From: Pseudomonadota bacterium
Lineage (GTDB): Bacteria > Pseudomonadota > Alphaproteobacteria > Sphingomonadales > Sphingomonadaceae
Assembly: GCA_021847605.1 (NCBI GenBank)
Contig: JAJZQN010000026.1
Span: 1 to 57,670, forward strand
DNA: 57,670 bases
Reading direction: 5' to 3'
Under the pieces are notes generated by a model. It was not told where the DNA came from. It ran no database searches and was given only the letters and a program-made list of their open reading frames with translations. Position 1 is the stretch's first letter. Each line of letters opens with the position of its first letter. Shown in pieces: positions 7,534-16,431 of the stretch. Both the position numbers and the translations under genes were made by a program.

Positions 7534-7587
7534 GCGGAGCGGGCTGGCGCTCCGGGCTGAGATGAACGGCGTGCCAGCCTGTCGGGC

Positions 7588-8832
7588 TTATCGCACCAGC
7601 GCGACGCCGATGCGTAGCCGCGTCATGCGGCGATTATAATCGAGCAGATTCTCGCCATAGCCGGTGAAGCTCTGGGCAAAGAGATAAAAGTCCGGCCCGC
7701 CGCCCAGCAGGCGGCGCAGCGGATAGGAAAGGTCTGCGGAAATGGAGCCTTTGCCGCTGCCGATATTGAATCGGCTGGACGAGGACAGGCGAAGGCCGTT
7801 TTCCTGCCCGATCTCCATGAACAGCCCGGTGTTTCCGCGATAATGGCGGATATCGGGATTGTCGGACAGATCGCCGACATAGGCCCATGCGCGCGGCGCC
7901 ACGGTGAGGCGGGTGTCGTTACCCAGTGAAAAGGCCGCCATGGGGGCAACATAAATCATGTTGGCGCTGCGCGAATAATCGCCATCGCGCCCATTGGATT
8001 CATGGCGCAGGCCGATCTGCGCGCTGAGCGTGGTCTTGTCCGACAGCGCCTTTGGCGGGGTGGTGTAAAAAATTTCCGGCTGGAAATCGATGTTGCGGAA
8101 CGGGGAGGAATTGGCCCCCAGATCCCAGAACATGCGCTGGGTATAGGCGAAGTAGAGGCCATCGCCCAAGGTGCGATGCCCCTCGCGCACCTGACTGCCG
8201 AACAACTGATATTTGAAGCTCAACTGGATGCGCGCTTCGCTGTTGGTATCGGGACCATAGACGGCATAGATCGGTTCATAAGCGGATAGGTTTTCGAGGA
8301 AGGCATTGCCGACGCTGCGGTCGCTGGGCGGGGGCGTGGCCGGGATGTCCGTGATGCCGGTTGCGGATGCGACCATGGAATCCGGTGCATGGGTTGCGGG
8401 CGCCTTGGTCGAAGGCACCGGCGCGGCGGCGAGCGTTACCGCCTGACTGCCCCATCCGGGGATCGAGAGCATTGCGCCATCCTGAAAGGCGTCGGCGTCC
8501 AGTCGGTAACGGGCTGTTGCGAAGCTGTTGGGTGCGATGCTGAGCATGGAAGAGGTGGCAGGGTCGCGCCGCAGGGTCACGGTACGCCCGGCGCCCAGTG
8601 CGCCCGCCCGATCGATGCGGGCTTCAACCATATCGGCCACGGGCGCCTGTACCGTCGTTGCGCCGGTGTTCAACACGCGAATATCGATCATCGCTCCATG
8701 ATCGGCCTGTGGTTCCACATGCCCGATCAGGGTTTCGATGCCTTTTGCAGGAAGGCCGCCCTGGGCAAAGGCCGGGCCAGCCAGGATCGAGGTCAGAATG
8801 ACCGCCGGCAGGAATATGCGGTTAGCGTTCAT
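7588..8832 (-). CDS. pldA: Outer membrane phospholipase A (PldA family) with N-terminal extension
   Basis: The signal peptide is residues 1-23, ending AGPAFA-Q. The catalytic triad is visible as H277, S279 and N291 in HESNG...SRSAN, with the same +2/+14 spacing as E. coli OMPLA H142/S144/N156. The barrel strands cover about residues 195-414, ending in R. OMPLA hydrolyses phospholipids in the outer membrane after barrier damage and needs calcium-stabilised dimers. The family is about 270-290 residues, but this protein has ~170 residues before the barrel. That segment looks like a beta-sandwich (residues 25-135) followed by a Pro/Ala/Thr linker (136-170). The gene stands alone between M56 and hemW. 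Confidence 0.9.
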   Translation of the reverse strand: MNANRIFLPAVILTSILAGPAFAQGGLPAKGIETLIGHVEPQADHGAMIDIRVLNTGATTVQAPVADMVEARIDRAGALGAGRTVTLRRDPATSSMLSIAPNSFATARYRLDADAFQDGAMLSIPGWGSQAVTLAAAPVPSTKAPATHAPDSMVASATGITDIPATPPPSDRSVGNAFLENLSAYEPIYAVYGPDTNSEARIQLSFKYQLFGSQVREGHRTLGDGLYFAYTQRMFWDLGANSSPFRNIDFQPEIFYTTPPKALSDKTTLSAQIGLRHESNGRDGDYSRSANMIYVAPMAAFSLGNDTRLTVAPRAWAYVGDLSDNPDIRHYRGNTGLFMEIGQENGLRLSSSSRFNIGSGKGSISADLSYPLRRLLGGGPDFYLFAQSFTGYGENLLDYNRRMTRLRIGVALVR

Positions 8833-8938
8833 AGGCGTAGCTCCTGTCGGGGCAGAATGGTCGCCATCCTATCCCATTTTCTAAAGGGGCGGTAATGTTG
8901 CGGTGCGGCGATGGAAGGGGATGGTGACGATCCGCCGG

Positions 8939-10105
8939 TCATACACGCACGATTTCGGGCAATATGGCGTCGAGCAGGAGCATGCCGGTCGGCGTCACGC
9001 GCAGATGACCGGCATTATGATGGATCAGGCCATGGCGGGTGAGCTGGTGAATGGCGCTATCGTTCACCAGCGCGGGAGTGGCGATGCCCGACAGGGCGGC
9101 GATGCGGGCTAGATCGACGCCTTCGCCAAGGCGCAGGCCCATCAACAGCGCCTCACGGGCGCGATCCTGCGGGGACAGCGGCTCTTCGCTTTGCGTGCCA
9201 TGGCCGTTGCGGGTGACGGCGCCGGTCCAGTTTTCCGGTTTCTTGTGGCGTGTCGTGGCTATGCCACCGCGTCGGCCATGGGCGCCCGGGCCGATGCCCA
9301 TATAGTCGCCATAGCGCCAGTAGGTCAGGTTGTGGCGGCTTTCCTGCCCCGGCCGGGCGTGGTTGCTGATTTCATAGGCGGGGATGCCCGCTTCGCCCGT
9401 CATCGCCTGCGTCAGTTCATAGAGGGTGGCGCCATGGTCAGGGTCTACCGGCGGCAATTTGCCCTGCGCCGCCAGCGTGGCGAAACGGGTGCCCGGCTCG
9501 ATCGTCAGTTGATAGAGCGAGAGATGGCCGGTGCCATAGGCGAGGGCGCGGGACAGTTCGGCCTGCCAGTCGGCTTCGCTCTGCCCCGGCCGGGCATAGA
9601 TAAGGTCGAAGCTGACCCGATCGAAAACGGATTGCGCGGTGGCGAGGGCGGCCAGCCCCTCGTCCACATCATGCGCGCGGCCGAGGAAATGGAGCGCTTC
9701 ATTATCGAGCGCCTGAAGGCCGAGAGACACGCGGTTGATCCCTGCCGAGGAGAGGTCGGCGAAGCGGGCAGCCTCTACTGAATTGGGATTGGCCTCCAGC
9801 GTGATTTCGATGTCGGGCGTGAAGCCCCAATGATCTTGCGCAGCGGCGATCAGCGCTTCGACCAGCGCGGGCGGCATGAGGGAGGGCGTGCCGCCACCAA
9901 AGAAAATGGACGATAGCGGCCGACCGGCGGTCAGTGTGGCTTCATGCGCCATGTCGGCGAGCAGGGCCGCCTGCCAGACTTCATTGTCCACACTATCGCG
10001 GACATGGCTGTTGAAATCGCAATAAGGGCATTTCGAGACGCAGAAGGGCCAGTGGATATAGAGAGCCTGAGCCTGTGTCGGGCCGAAAGAGAGAGAGGCG
10101 GACAT
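8939..10105 (-). CDS. hemW: HemW, radical SAM heme chaperone
   Basis: This 388-residue protein has the radical SAM cluster motif C22-x3-C26-x2-C29 in HWPFCVSKCPYCDFN. The SAM-binding GGGTPS follows near residue 70, and the HemW-type VSLGLQALDN. The C-terminal HemN-like domain has the YEISNHARPGQESRHNLTYW block. HemW binds heme and delivers it to respiratory proteins and is often misannotated as coproporphyrinogen dehydrogenase. The usual HemN-only cysteine pattern (CxxxCxxCxC) is absent, which supports HemW. It shares strand and order with rdgB and rph further downstream, a conserved sphingomonad neighbourhood, although a frameshifted gene on the opposite strand now lies between. Confidence 0.92.
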   Translation of the reverse strand: MSASLSFGPTQAQALYIHWPFCVSKCPYCDFNSHVRDSVDNEVWQAALLADMAHEATLTAGRPLSSIFFGGGTPSLMPPALVEALIAAAQDHWGFTPDIEITLEANPNSVEAARFADLSSAGINRVSLGLQALDNEALHFLGRAHDVDEGLAALATAQSVFDRVSFDLIYARPGQSEADWQAELSRALAYGTGHLSLYQLTIEPGTRFATLAAQGKLPPVDPDHGATLYELTQAMTGEAGIPAYEISNHARPGQESRHNLTYWRYGDYMGIGPGAHGRRGGIATTRHKKPENWTGAVTRNGHGTQSEEPLSPQDRAREALLMGLRLGEGVDLARIAALSGIATPALVNDSAIHQLTRHGLIHHNAGHLRVTPTGMLLLDAILPEIVRV

Positions 10106-10215
10106 GATGGCGCCGCCCTAAACGCTTTTCGCTGCGGCGGCTATGGGGTGGCTTTGGCGACGGATATTCCGGGGGCGCTGAGCATTGAACAGGGGAAGGG
10201 TTGAAGGAGAGAGAT

Positions 10216-11029
10216 ATGCGCCCCCGCCATCACCGCCCATTGGGCATATTGATCGGCTGCGGATTGCTGGGGCTGGCGGCCTGTAGCGAGCCACCAGCCG
10301 ATCAGGGGCAGAGGAATGACGCGGCCGATAATGGTGTCATAAAATCTACCGTGGGGAATGACGGCGCGGCGGTTGGACCATCCTTCGTTTCTTCATCCAA
10401 TGCGCTGGTATCCACCATGCCGGACCCTGACGAACGGGTATCGGCGGCCAATGCGGCTGCGGCCCGGCCCCTTTCCTGTGCCACGGATATCGGCGAAGCG
10501 GCAGCGCAAAGGCGGGTGGGTATCGCCTGCCACCCGGCCGCCTTGTCATGTCGCGAACAGCTGCGCGATGATCGAGGATGAAATCGCGCGCAGTTGCGCC
10601 CTGATCGACCGTGATCGCAATAATCCGCCGACGCCGGGATGCAGCCCCGCGCCGCATAGTATCGATGCGGCGGCCGCTGTGGTGAAGCGCTATTATTCCG
10701 CGATCAATGCGCGCGATTTCAGCACGGCATGGAGCCAGTGGGGCGAAGATGGTCCACCGGGGCAGACGCGCGGCCGATTTGAGGCCGGATTCGGCCTGAC
10801 GCAATCGACGCATGTCACCATCAGCCGGCTGACGCCCGGCGATGCCGGGGCAGGATCCCTCTATCAGCCAGTGCCGGTAACGGTCGATTCGCAACTGGTG
10901 GACGGTCGACGGCAACGCTTTGTGGGCGAATATATCGTGCGCCGGGTCAATGGCGTGGACGGGGCCACTCCGGCCCAACTGCGCTGGCACATCGATTCCG
11001 CGCGGCTGAAGCCTGTGCCGGTGGAATGA
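10216..11029 (+). pseudogene. Frameshifted lipoprotein gene
   Basis: The reading frame starts with ATG at 10216 after AAGGAGAG. It encodes a lipoprotein signal (GLLGLAAC-S) and continues to about base 10505 (DIGEAAAQR), then loses sense. Sense resumes one frame over at about 10515 with VSPATRPPCHVANSCAM and continues to 11029. The downstream part has paired cysteines and a RYYSAINARDFSTAWSQWG block, like an NTF2/SnoaL-type fold. Frame 1 ends at 10581. The two halves together would make about 270 residues. The break may be a real mutation or a sequencing error in a GGCGGGTGGG tract. I cannot separate these, and I do not recognise a named family. Confidence 0.6.
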
Positions 11030-11123
11030 GGGGGCTGGTCACACGAAGCCCCGCTCATGCGGTGGTGAGTGCGCTACGATAAGATCGCGGATGTGATTTG
11101 GGTGGATTTAAGACGCTCAAACT

Positions 11124-11154
11124 ACGTCATCCTGAACTTGTTTCAGGATGACGT
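11124..11154. repeat. Intergenic palindrome, CGTCATCCTGAA type
   Basis: A perfect 13-bp stem, ACGTCATCCTGAA (11124-11136) and its complement (11142-11154), surrounds the loop CTTGT. This palindrome type is common between genes in sphingomonads. It sits in the 245-bp gap between the frameshifted lipoprotein gene and the end of rdgB, a convergent position where it may end transcription from both sides. Nothing else is seen in that gap. Confidence 0.8.
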
Positions 11155-11273
11155 CCCTCCCAAGGGCAACAAATGATCGTAACCGGGCATCGTGCATTCG
11201 CTATCCCGGTTCAGGGTTGGGATGACGGTTCATTTCATCCGGGCAATCTTCACCGGCAAGGCGCAGGGGCCCT

Positions 11274-11903
11274 TCAGAAAACCGCCTTTACCAATTGCGC
11301 GAAGGCGTCGGCGCGATGGCTCATGGCGTGTTTGGCGTCCGGGTCCATTTCGCCGAAGGTAATGCTGTGGTCCAGCGGCTGGAACATCGCGTCATAGCCG
11401 AAGCCCTTGTCGCCGCGCGGGGGCCAGACGAGCATGCCGTCGACGCGGCCTTCGAACGCTTCGACATGGCCGTCGGGCCAGGCGAGGGCGAGGGCGCAGA
11501 TGAAATGGGCGCTGTGGCTGGCGTCCGGGCCTTTGGCCTCCACGCCGTCCCAGACCTTCTGCATGGCCATGGCGAAATCCTTGGTCGGGCCGGCCCAGCG
11601 GGCGGAAAACAGGCCGGGATCGCCGTTCAGGGCTTCGACGCACAGGCCGCTGTCGTCGGCGAGGGCGGGGAGGCCCGACAGGTCTGCGGCCTGCATCGCC
11701 TTCAACTCCGCATTGGCGATGAAGGTGGTGCCGGTTTCTTCCGGTTCGGGCAGGTCGAGCGACGCGGCGGAAATCGGTTCGATCCCATAGGGACCAAGCA
11801 AAGCGGCGATTTCGCGAATCTTGCCGGGATTATGGCTGGCGATCACCAGCTTGCCCGGCACAAGTTTGCGGATTGCCTGTTCCTGACCGAAATCGTCGCT
11901 CAT
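11274..11903 (-). CDS. rdgB: RdgB/HAM1 dITP/XTP pyrophosphatase
   Basis: At 209 residues this is the family size. It carries the nucleotide-binding [10 protein letters not shown] near residue 24, the [14 protein letters not shown] block, the catalytic [12 protein letters not shown] (residues ~80-90), GLFSARWAG, and the C-terminal [10 protein letters not shown]. The enzyme hydrolyses non-canonical purine triphosphates (dITP, XTP) to monophosphates and keeps them out of DNA and RNA. It lies downstream of rph on the same strand, with 96 bp holding a repeat in between. Rph-rdgB-hemW is a recurrent order. The ATG at 11903 is used; nothing is unusual in the sequence. Confidence 0.94.
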   Translation of the reverse strand: MSDDFGQEQAIRKLVPGKLVIASHNPGKIREIAALLGPYGIEPISAASLDLPEPEETGTTFIANAELKAMQAADLSGLPALADDSGLCVEALNGDPGLFSARWAGPTKDFAMAMQKVWDGVEAKGPDASHSAHFICALALAWPDGHVEAFEGRVDGMLVWPPRGDKGFGYDAMFQPLDHSITFGEMDPDAKHAMSHRADAFAQLVKAVF

Positions 11904-11919
11904 CTTGTTCTACCCTGTG

Positions 11920-11992
11920 CCGTTCGTTTCGAGCCTAGTTGCGAAACGCACAAATGCGCTATCCGCTTCTCGACTTCGCTCGAAGCGAACGG
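11920..11992. repeat. Inverted repeat between rdgB and rph
   Basis: CCGTTCGTTTCGAGC (11920-11934) pairs with 11978-11992 with a single mismatch around a 43-nt spacer that itself contains GCGAAACGCAC and GCTTCTCGACTTCGCTCGAAGC. It begins with the same CCGTTCG as the sphingomonad repeats at 15029 and 17418. It lies between rph and rdgB on the same strand, so it could fold in the shared transcript. Confidence 0.65.
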
Positions 11993-11999
11993 ATATAAA

Positions 12000-12716
12000 T
12001 TAACGCCCGGTCGCGACATCCTGTGCCGCGAAGATTTTCGCGCAGCCGATGCGAGCGAGGCGGAGCAGGCGGAGCAGCTCTTCCTCGTCATAGGCGGCGC
12101 CTTCTGCCGTCGCCTGCACTTCGGCGAACTTGCCGTCGCCGGTCAGGATCAGGTTGGCGTCGGTTTCGGCATTGCTGTCCTCGGCATAGTCGAGGTCGAG
12201 GACGGGGGTGCCGTTATAGATGCCGCAGCTGATTGCGGCGACCTTCTGAATGATGGGGTCTTCGCTGAGCGCGCCCGATGCCAGCAGCTTGTCGATGGCG
12301 ATGCGCAGCGCGACCCAGCTGCCCGAAATGGCGGCGGTGCGGGTGCCGCCATCGGCCTGAATCACGTCGCAGTCGACCACGATCTGGCGCTCGCCCAGCT
12401 TCTTCAAGTCGACGACGGTGCGCAGAGAGCGGCCGATCAGGCGCTGAATTTCCTGCGTGCGGCCCGACTGCTTGCCCTTGGCTGCTTCACGGCTGCCACG
12501 GGTATGGGTGGCGCGGGGCAGCATGCCATATTCGGCCGTCACCCAGCCCGAACCCTTGCCGCGCAGGAAGGGCGGCACTTTCTCTTCGACGGAAGCGGTG
12601 CAAAGGACGCGGGTATCACCGAAGCTGACGAGGCAGCTGCCCTCGGCATGAATGGTGAAGCCGGGTTCCATGGTGATGTCGCGCATCTGGTCGGGCGCGC
12701 GGCCGGAAGGACGCAT
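12000..12716 (-). CDS. rph: Ribonuclease PH
   Basis: This 238-residue protein has the full RNase PH pattern. It begins [11 protein letters not shown], then [18 protein letters not shown], the [17 protein letters not shown] block, the [15 protein letters not shown] phosphate-binding arginines, the [19 protein letters not shown] catalytic segment, and [14 protein letters not shown] near the end. The enzyme trims tRNA 3' ends by phosphorolysis and acts as a hexamer. It is transcribed away from hrcA, with a DUF6438 lipoprotein gene between. The two upstream ends, rph and the lipoprotein, face each other across 147 bp that must hold both promoters. No unusual residues are seen. Confidence 0.96.
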   Translation of the reverse strand: MRPSGRAPDQMRDITMEPGFTIHAEGSCLVSFGDTRVLCTASVEEKVPPFLRGKGSGWVTAEYGMLPRATHTRGSREAAKGKQSGRTQEIQRLIGRSLRTVVDLKKLGERQIVVDCDVIQADGGTRTAAISGSWVALRIAIDKLLASGALSEDPIIQKVAAISCGIYNGTPVLDLDYAEDSNAETDANLILTGDGKFAEVQATAEGAAYDEEELLRLLRLARIGCAKIFAAQDVATGR

Positions 12717-12863
12717 AGATATTCTCCGAAACTTGTCAGGGCGGCTTACCCGTCAAGGAGCATGGCCGCCAATGCGCCAGGCAGCGCACTTATCAGGCCG
12801 CTTAGCGTCGGATGCACCGACTTGCCAGTGTCCAGCGCGCAAAAGGGGCGATAAGAGGATGGC

Positions 12864-13382
12864 ATGAGCAAAAATATGATGATGGGGCTGGCGGCCGCGA
12901 TGCTGCTGAGCGGATGCGTGACGGACCGGGAATCGGTGGAACTGGAAAAGCCGGTGCGGGTGGGGGACGTCATCCGCTTCACCGCCGGGCGCTGTTTCGG
13001 GGCGTGTCCGGCCTATACGTTGCGCGTGACGCCGGATGGGTCTGGCCTGTTGGAGCCGGAACGCTTTACGTCGGTGCCGGGGCCGACCCGTTTTGCCGTG
13101 ACGCAGGCGCAATATCGCCGTTTCCGCGCATCGCTGGCGCCGTTCCGGCCGCTCAGCGGCACGTCGAAGCGGATCGCGCAGGGGGAGAATTGCACCCGCT
13201 TCGCGACCGACATGCCCGGTTATGTCATCGAATGGACGCGCGAGGGCAAACAACCCACGCGGCTGGAATATCAATCGGGTTGTATGGATGCCCGCTATGC
13301 CAAGCTGCGCACCGCGATCGGCGGCATCCCCAGGATGCTGGATATTGAACCATTGCTAAAGGCGCCGTTGCCGAAGAAATGA
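12864..13382 (+). CDS. DUF6438-type lipoprotein
   Basis: This 172-residue protein has a lipoprotein signal (AAAMLLSGC-V), so the mature form starts at Cys18. After a short linker comes the domain core: VIRFTAGRCFGACPAYTLRVTPDG, where the CFGxCPxY motif identifies the DUF6438 family. Other cysteines (GENCTRF and YQSGCMD) could form disulfides in the periplasm. The function of the family is unknown. The gene lies between the divergent rph promoter region and hrcA with only 43 bp before hrcA, so it might share transcription with hrcA-grpE. The start at 12864 is preceded by AAGAGG. Confidence 0.75.
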   Translation: MSKNMMMGLAAAMLLSGCVTDRESVELEKPVRVGDVIRFTAGRCFGACPAYTLRVTPDGSGLLEPERFTSVPGPTRFAVTQAQYRRFRASLAPFRPLSGTSKRIAQGENCTRFATDMPGYVIEWTREGKQPTRLEYQSGCMDARYAKLRTAIGGIPRMLDIEPLLKAPLPKK

Positions 13383-13425
13383 GATGGGTTGAGCGCGGGC
13401 GCTGTCCTGCCTAGATAGGACGCAT

Positions 13426-14469
13426 ATGTCGGTCACGCCCATATCCGAATTGAATGATCGCGCGCGTGACGTGTTTCGTCTGGTCGTGGAAAGCTATCTG
13501 GGCACCGGCCTGCCGGTCGGATCGCGCACCATCAGCCGCATGGCGTCGCTCAGCCTGTCGCCAGCCTCCATCCGCAATGTGATGCAGGATCTGGAGGAAC
13601 TGGGCCTGCTGGCCGCGCCGCACACTTCCGCAGGGCGGATGCCGACCGAAACGGGGCTGCGCCTGTTCGTCGACGGAATGATGCAGGCAGCCGAACCCTC
13701 GGCCGAGGAACGGCGCGCGATCGAGGCGGGGATCAGCGAAAGCGGCCCGATCGAGGAAGCGCTGTCGGCGGCGACCGCGACATTGAGCGGTCTGTCGGCC
13801 TGCGCCGGGATCGTCATGGTGCCCAAGCGGGAGCCGGTGCTGCGGCAATTCGGTTTCGTGCCGCTCAACATGCGGCAGGCGCTGGCCGTGCTGGTGGGGC
13901 AGGACGGATCGGTGGAAAACCGCGTTCTCGATCTGCCCGAAGGGGTCAGCCCCGTGGCGCTTAACGAGGCGGCGAATTTCATGTCGGCCCGCTTTGGCGG
14001 CATGACGCTGCGTCAGGCGGGTGAGGCGCTGGCGCGCGAGATGGAGGCGGAACGCCATGCGCTGGACAACAGCGCGCGGGATCTGGCCGCACGCGGCCTC
14101 GCCATCTGGTCGCAGGATGCCGACGATCGTCCCGTGCTGATCGTGCGGGGGCAATCACACCTGCTGGATGACAGCGCGGCCGCCGATCTGGAACGGGCGC
14201 GGCAGTTGCTAGAGCAACTGGAGGGCAAGCAGGAAATATTGGACCTGTTGCGCGGGGCATTGGCGGGCAGCGCGACCAAAATCTTCATCGGTTCGGAAAA
14301 CAAGCTCTTTTCCCTGTCGGGTTCTTCGGTCATAGCCGCGCCCTACCGTGGCGCGGACGGCCGGGTCGTCGGCGTGGTCGGCGTGATCGGCCCCACGCGC
14401 TTGAACTATGCGCGCGTGATCCCCATGGTGGATTTCACAGCACAGACGCTATCGAGATTGATGAGATGA
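13426..14469 (+). CDS. hrcA: Heat-inducible transcription repressor HrcA
   Basis: This 347-residue protein has an N-terminal winged helix (RARDVFRLVVESYL, then VGSRTISRMASLSLSPASIRNVMQDLEELGLL). The family signature PHTSAGRMPTETGLRLFVD follows near residue 65. The GAF-like domain contains the inserted dimerisation loop, and the end is GPTRLNYARVIPMVDF. HrcA represses chaperone operons by binding CIRCE. No CIRCE (TTAGCACTC-N9-GAGTGCTAA) is found in the 43 bp upstream or anywhere near, so its targets lie elsewhere, probably groES-groEL. The stop overlaps the grpE start as ATGA. Start ATG at 13426. Confidence 0.95.
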   Translation: MSVTPISELNDRARDVFRLVVESYLGTGLPVGSRTISRMASLSLSPASIRNVMQDLEELGLLAAPHTSAGRMPTETGLRLFVDGMMQAAEPSAEERRAIEAGISESGPIEEALSAATATLSGLSACAGIVMVPKREPVLRQFGFVPLNMRQALAVLVGQDGSVENRVLDLPEGVSPVALNEAANFMSARFGGMTLRQAGEALAREMEAERHALDNSARDLAARGLAIWSQDADDRPVLIVRGQSHLLDDSAAADLERARQLLEQLEGKQEILDLLRGALAGSATKIFIGSENKLFSLSGSSVIAAPYRGADGRVVGVVGVIGPTRLNYARVIPMVDFTAQTLSRLMR

Positions 14470-15020
14470 GCGAAGAAAAAGACACTATCGAAAACACCGA
14501 AGTCGTGGACGCGCTGCCCGAGGATGCGGCGCCCGCAGGCGACCCCGTGGCCGAGAAGATTGCCGCGCTGGAGGCCGAACTCGCCGCCGCGAAACAGGAT
14601 ATTCTCTATGCCCATGCCGATACGCAGAATGTGCGTCGTCGGCTGGAAAAGGAACTGACCGACGCGCGTGCCTATGCCGCAACGGCCTTTGCCCGCGACA
14701 TCCTGTCGGTCGCCGACAATCTGTCGCGTGCGCTGGCGGCGATCCCCGCCGACCTGCGTGAGGATGACAAGTTCAAGGGGCTGGTCACAGGGCTGGAAGC
14801 CACCGGCCGCGAACTGGAAAGCGTGTTCGGCCGCAACGGCATCAGCAAGGTGGAATCGGTCGGCCAGCCGCTCGACCCCAACAAGCATCAGGCGATGATG
14901 GAAGTCCCCTCGGCCGATGCCGAGCCGGGCACCATCATCATGGAAATGCAGGCCGGCTACATGATCAAGGACCGCCTGCTGCGCCCCGCCATGGTGAGCG
15001 TGGCCAAGAAGCCGGACTAA
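14466..15020 (+). CDS. grpE: GrpE nucleotide exchange factor
   Basis: This 184-residue protein starts in the hrcA stop. An acidic N-terminal region (residues 1-30) and a long coiled coil follow, containing ADTQNVRRRLEKELTDARAYA. The core dimer region has RDILSVADNLSRAL, and the family-typical C-terminal beta domain has FGRNGISKV, DPNKHQAMMEVPS and GTIIMEMQAGYMIKDRLLRPAMVSVA. GrpE releases ADP from DnaK and acts as a thermosensor. The hrcA-grpE pair is common in alphaproteobacteria. dnaK-dnaJ are not adjacent here. A repeat hairpin lies directly after the stop. Confidence 0.96.
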   Translation: MSEEKDTIENTEVVDALPEDAAPAGDPVAEKIAALEAELAAAKQDILYAHADTQNVRRRLEKELTDARAYAATAFARDILSVADNLSRALAAIPADLREDDKFKGLVTGLEATGRELESVFGRNGISKVESVGQPLDPNKHQAMMEVPSADAEPGTIIMEMQAGYMIKDRLLRPAMVSVAKKPD

Positions 15021-15028
15021 CCTCTCAA

Positions 15029-15108
15029 CCCGTTCGGGCTGAGCCTGTCGAAGCCCTGTTCTTTTCGTCAAGAAAATGCAGCCCTTCGACAGGCTTAGGG
15101 CGAACGGG
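15029..15108. repeat. Large inverted repeat with two CCGTTCG-type half units
   Basis: Arms 15029-15058 and 15079-15108 pair over 30 bp with few mismatches (outer bases CCCGTTCG/CGAACGGG, inner GCCTGTCGAAG/CTTCGACAGGC) around a 20-nt loop. It belongs to the same repeat family as 17418-17456. It separates grpE from thrC and ends 8 nt before the thrC GTG, so it could both terminate grpE transcription and affect access to the thrC ribosome site. Confidence 0.85.
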
Positions 15109-15116
15109 AATTTCAT

Positions 15117-16358
15117 GTGATCCACGACCTGAACCTCACCACCGATCGTCCCACTTTTGTCACGCATCTCGAATGTTCGCTGACGGGCGACCGTTATGCG
15201 GCGGATCAACTGCATGGGCTGTCGACGGCGGGGAAGCCGCTGCTGGTGCGCTATGATCTGGACGGGGTGCGGGCCAGCCTGACCAAGGAGGCGCTGGCGG
15301 CGCGGCCGATGGACCTGTGGCGGTGGCGCGAATTGCTGCCGGTGCGGCAGACATCCAATATCGTTAGCCTGGGCGAGAATGCGACGCCGCTGATCCCGCT
15401 GCCGCGCACAGCAGCACGATTGGGCGGGGCGCATCTGCTGGCCAAGGATGAAGGGCGGTTGCCGACCGCATCCTTCAAGGCGCGCGGTCTCGTCATGGCG
15501 GTGTCCATGGCGAAGGAACTGGGCGTCCGCCAAGTGGCGATGCCCACCAACGGCAATGCCGGCGCGGCGCTGGCCGCCTATGCCGCAGTCGCCGGCATGG
15601 AGGCGATCGTGTTTTGCCCGGCGGATACCCCCGAAGTGAATGTGCGCGAAATCGCAGCGCAGGGCGCGCGGGTCTATCGCGTCAACGGCTATATCGACGA
15701 TTGCGGCGCTATCGTGGGGCAGGGCGCGAGGGAGCGCGGCTGGTTCGACTTCTCAACCCTGAAAGAACCCTACCGGATCGAGGGCAAGAAGACGATGGGG
15801 CTGGAACTGGCCGAGCAGTTGGGCTGGGAACTGCCCGATGCGATCTTCTACCCCACGGGTGGCGGAACCGGCCTGATCGGCATGTGGAAGGCGTTCGACG
15901 AACTGGAGAAAATCGGCTTCATCGGCTCCAAACGCCCCAAGATGTTCGCGGTGCAGGCCGAGGGATGCGCGCCGATGGTGCGCGCCTTCGAGCAGGGCGT
16001 CGAATTTGCCGAGCGCTGGGACGACGCACAGACCATCGCCATGGGCATTCGCGTGCCAAAGGCGGTGGGCGATTTCCTGATTCTGCGCGCGGTGCGGGAA
16101 AGCGGCGGCGCGGCGCTGGCGGTATCGGACAAGGCCATCGCGGCAGCGGTCCGTGATGTGGCGCGGGACGACGGACTGCTGCTCTGCCCGGAGGGTGGGG
16201 CGACGCTGGCGGCCTATCAACGCGCGCTGGACGAAGGGCTGATCGGACGGGACGAGCGCGCGGTGCTGTTCAACTGCGCCAGCGGCCTCAAATATCCGCT
16301 GGAGGATCAGAGCAGGACTCTGGATCGCCACGCACCGATCGATTTCGCCGCGCTTTAA
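15117..16358 (+). CDS. thrC: Threonine synthase-type PLP enzyme
   Basis: This 413-residue protein starts with GTG at 15117; the ATG two bases earlier is out of frame and stops at once. An N-terminal segment with CSLTGDRYA is followed by the fold-type II PLP domain. The internal lysine lies in PTASFKARGL, the TNGNAGAALAAYAA glycine loop follows, and TGGGTGLIGMWKAF is the phosphate-binding loop. The C-terminal part includes LLLCPEGGATLAAYQRAL. Threonine synthase converts O-phosphohomoserine to threonine with PLP. The family also includes related dehydratases, but the length and the CS-x2-G start favour threonine synthase. The gene follows grpE across a repeat. Confidence 0.85.
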   Translation: MIHDLNLTTDRPTFVTHLECSLTGDRYAADQLHGLSTAGKPLLVRYDLDGVRASLTKEALAARPMDLWRWRELLPVRQTSNIVSLGENATPLIPLPRTAARLGGAHLLAKDEGRLPTASFKARGLVMAVSMAKELGVRQVAMPTNGNAGAALAAYAAVAGMEAIVFCPADTPEVNVREIAAQGARVYRVNGYIDDCGAIVGQGARERGWFDFSTLKEPYRIEGKKTMGLELAEQLGWELPDAIFYPTGGGTGLIGMWKAFDELEKIGFIGSKRPKMFAVQAEGCAPMVRAFEQGVEFAERWDDAQTIAMGIRVPKAVGDFLILRAVRESGGAALAVSDKAIAAAVRDVARDDGLLLCPEGGATLAAYQRALDEGLIGRDERAVLFNCASGLKYPLEDQSRTLDRHAPIDFAAL

Positions 16359-16374
16359 GATTATCAAAATGCAG

Positions 16375-16425
16375 TTAAGATATATCTCAACTCTTGACGG
16401 GGTTCATTTTTAAGATATATCGCAA
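16375..16425. promoter_or_regulatory. PadR-type twin operator over the padR promoter
   Basis: TTAAGATATATCNCAA occurs at 16375-16390 and again at 16410-16425, 35 bp apart, each with the perfect palindrome GATATATC. Between them TTGACG (16394-16399) is a good -35 element. The second box overlaps the likely -10 (TATATC, 16416-16421). Binding of the PadR protein would thus block its own promoter. Confidence 0.7.
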
Positions 16426-16431
16426 AGCATC

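Noticed and set aside
8939..10105. Coproporphyrinogen dehydrogenase HemN
   Set aside because: Only the CxxxCxxC motif is present and the N-terminal HemN residues are absent, so HemW is the better call.
13383..13425. CIRCE element before hrcA
   Set aside because: No TTAGCACTC-N9-GAGTGCTAA is present in the gap; only unrelated GC-rich sequence.
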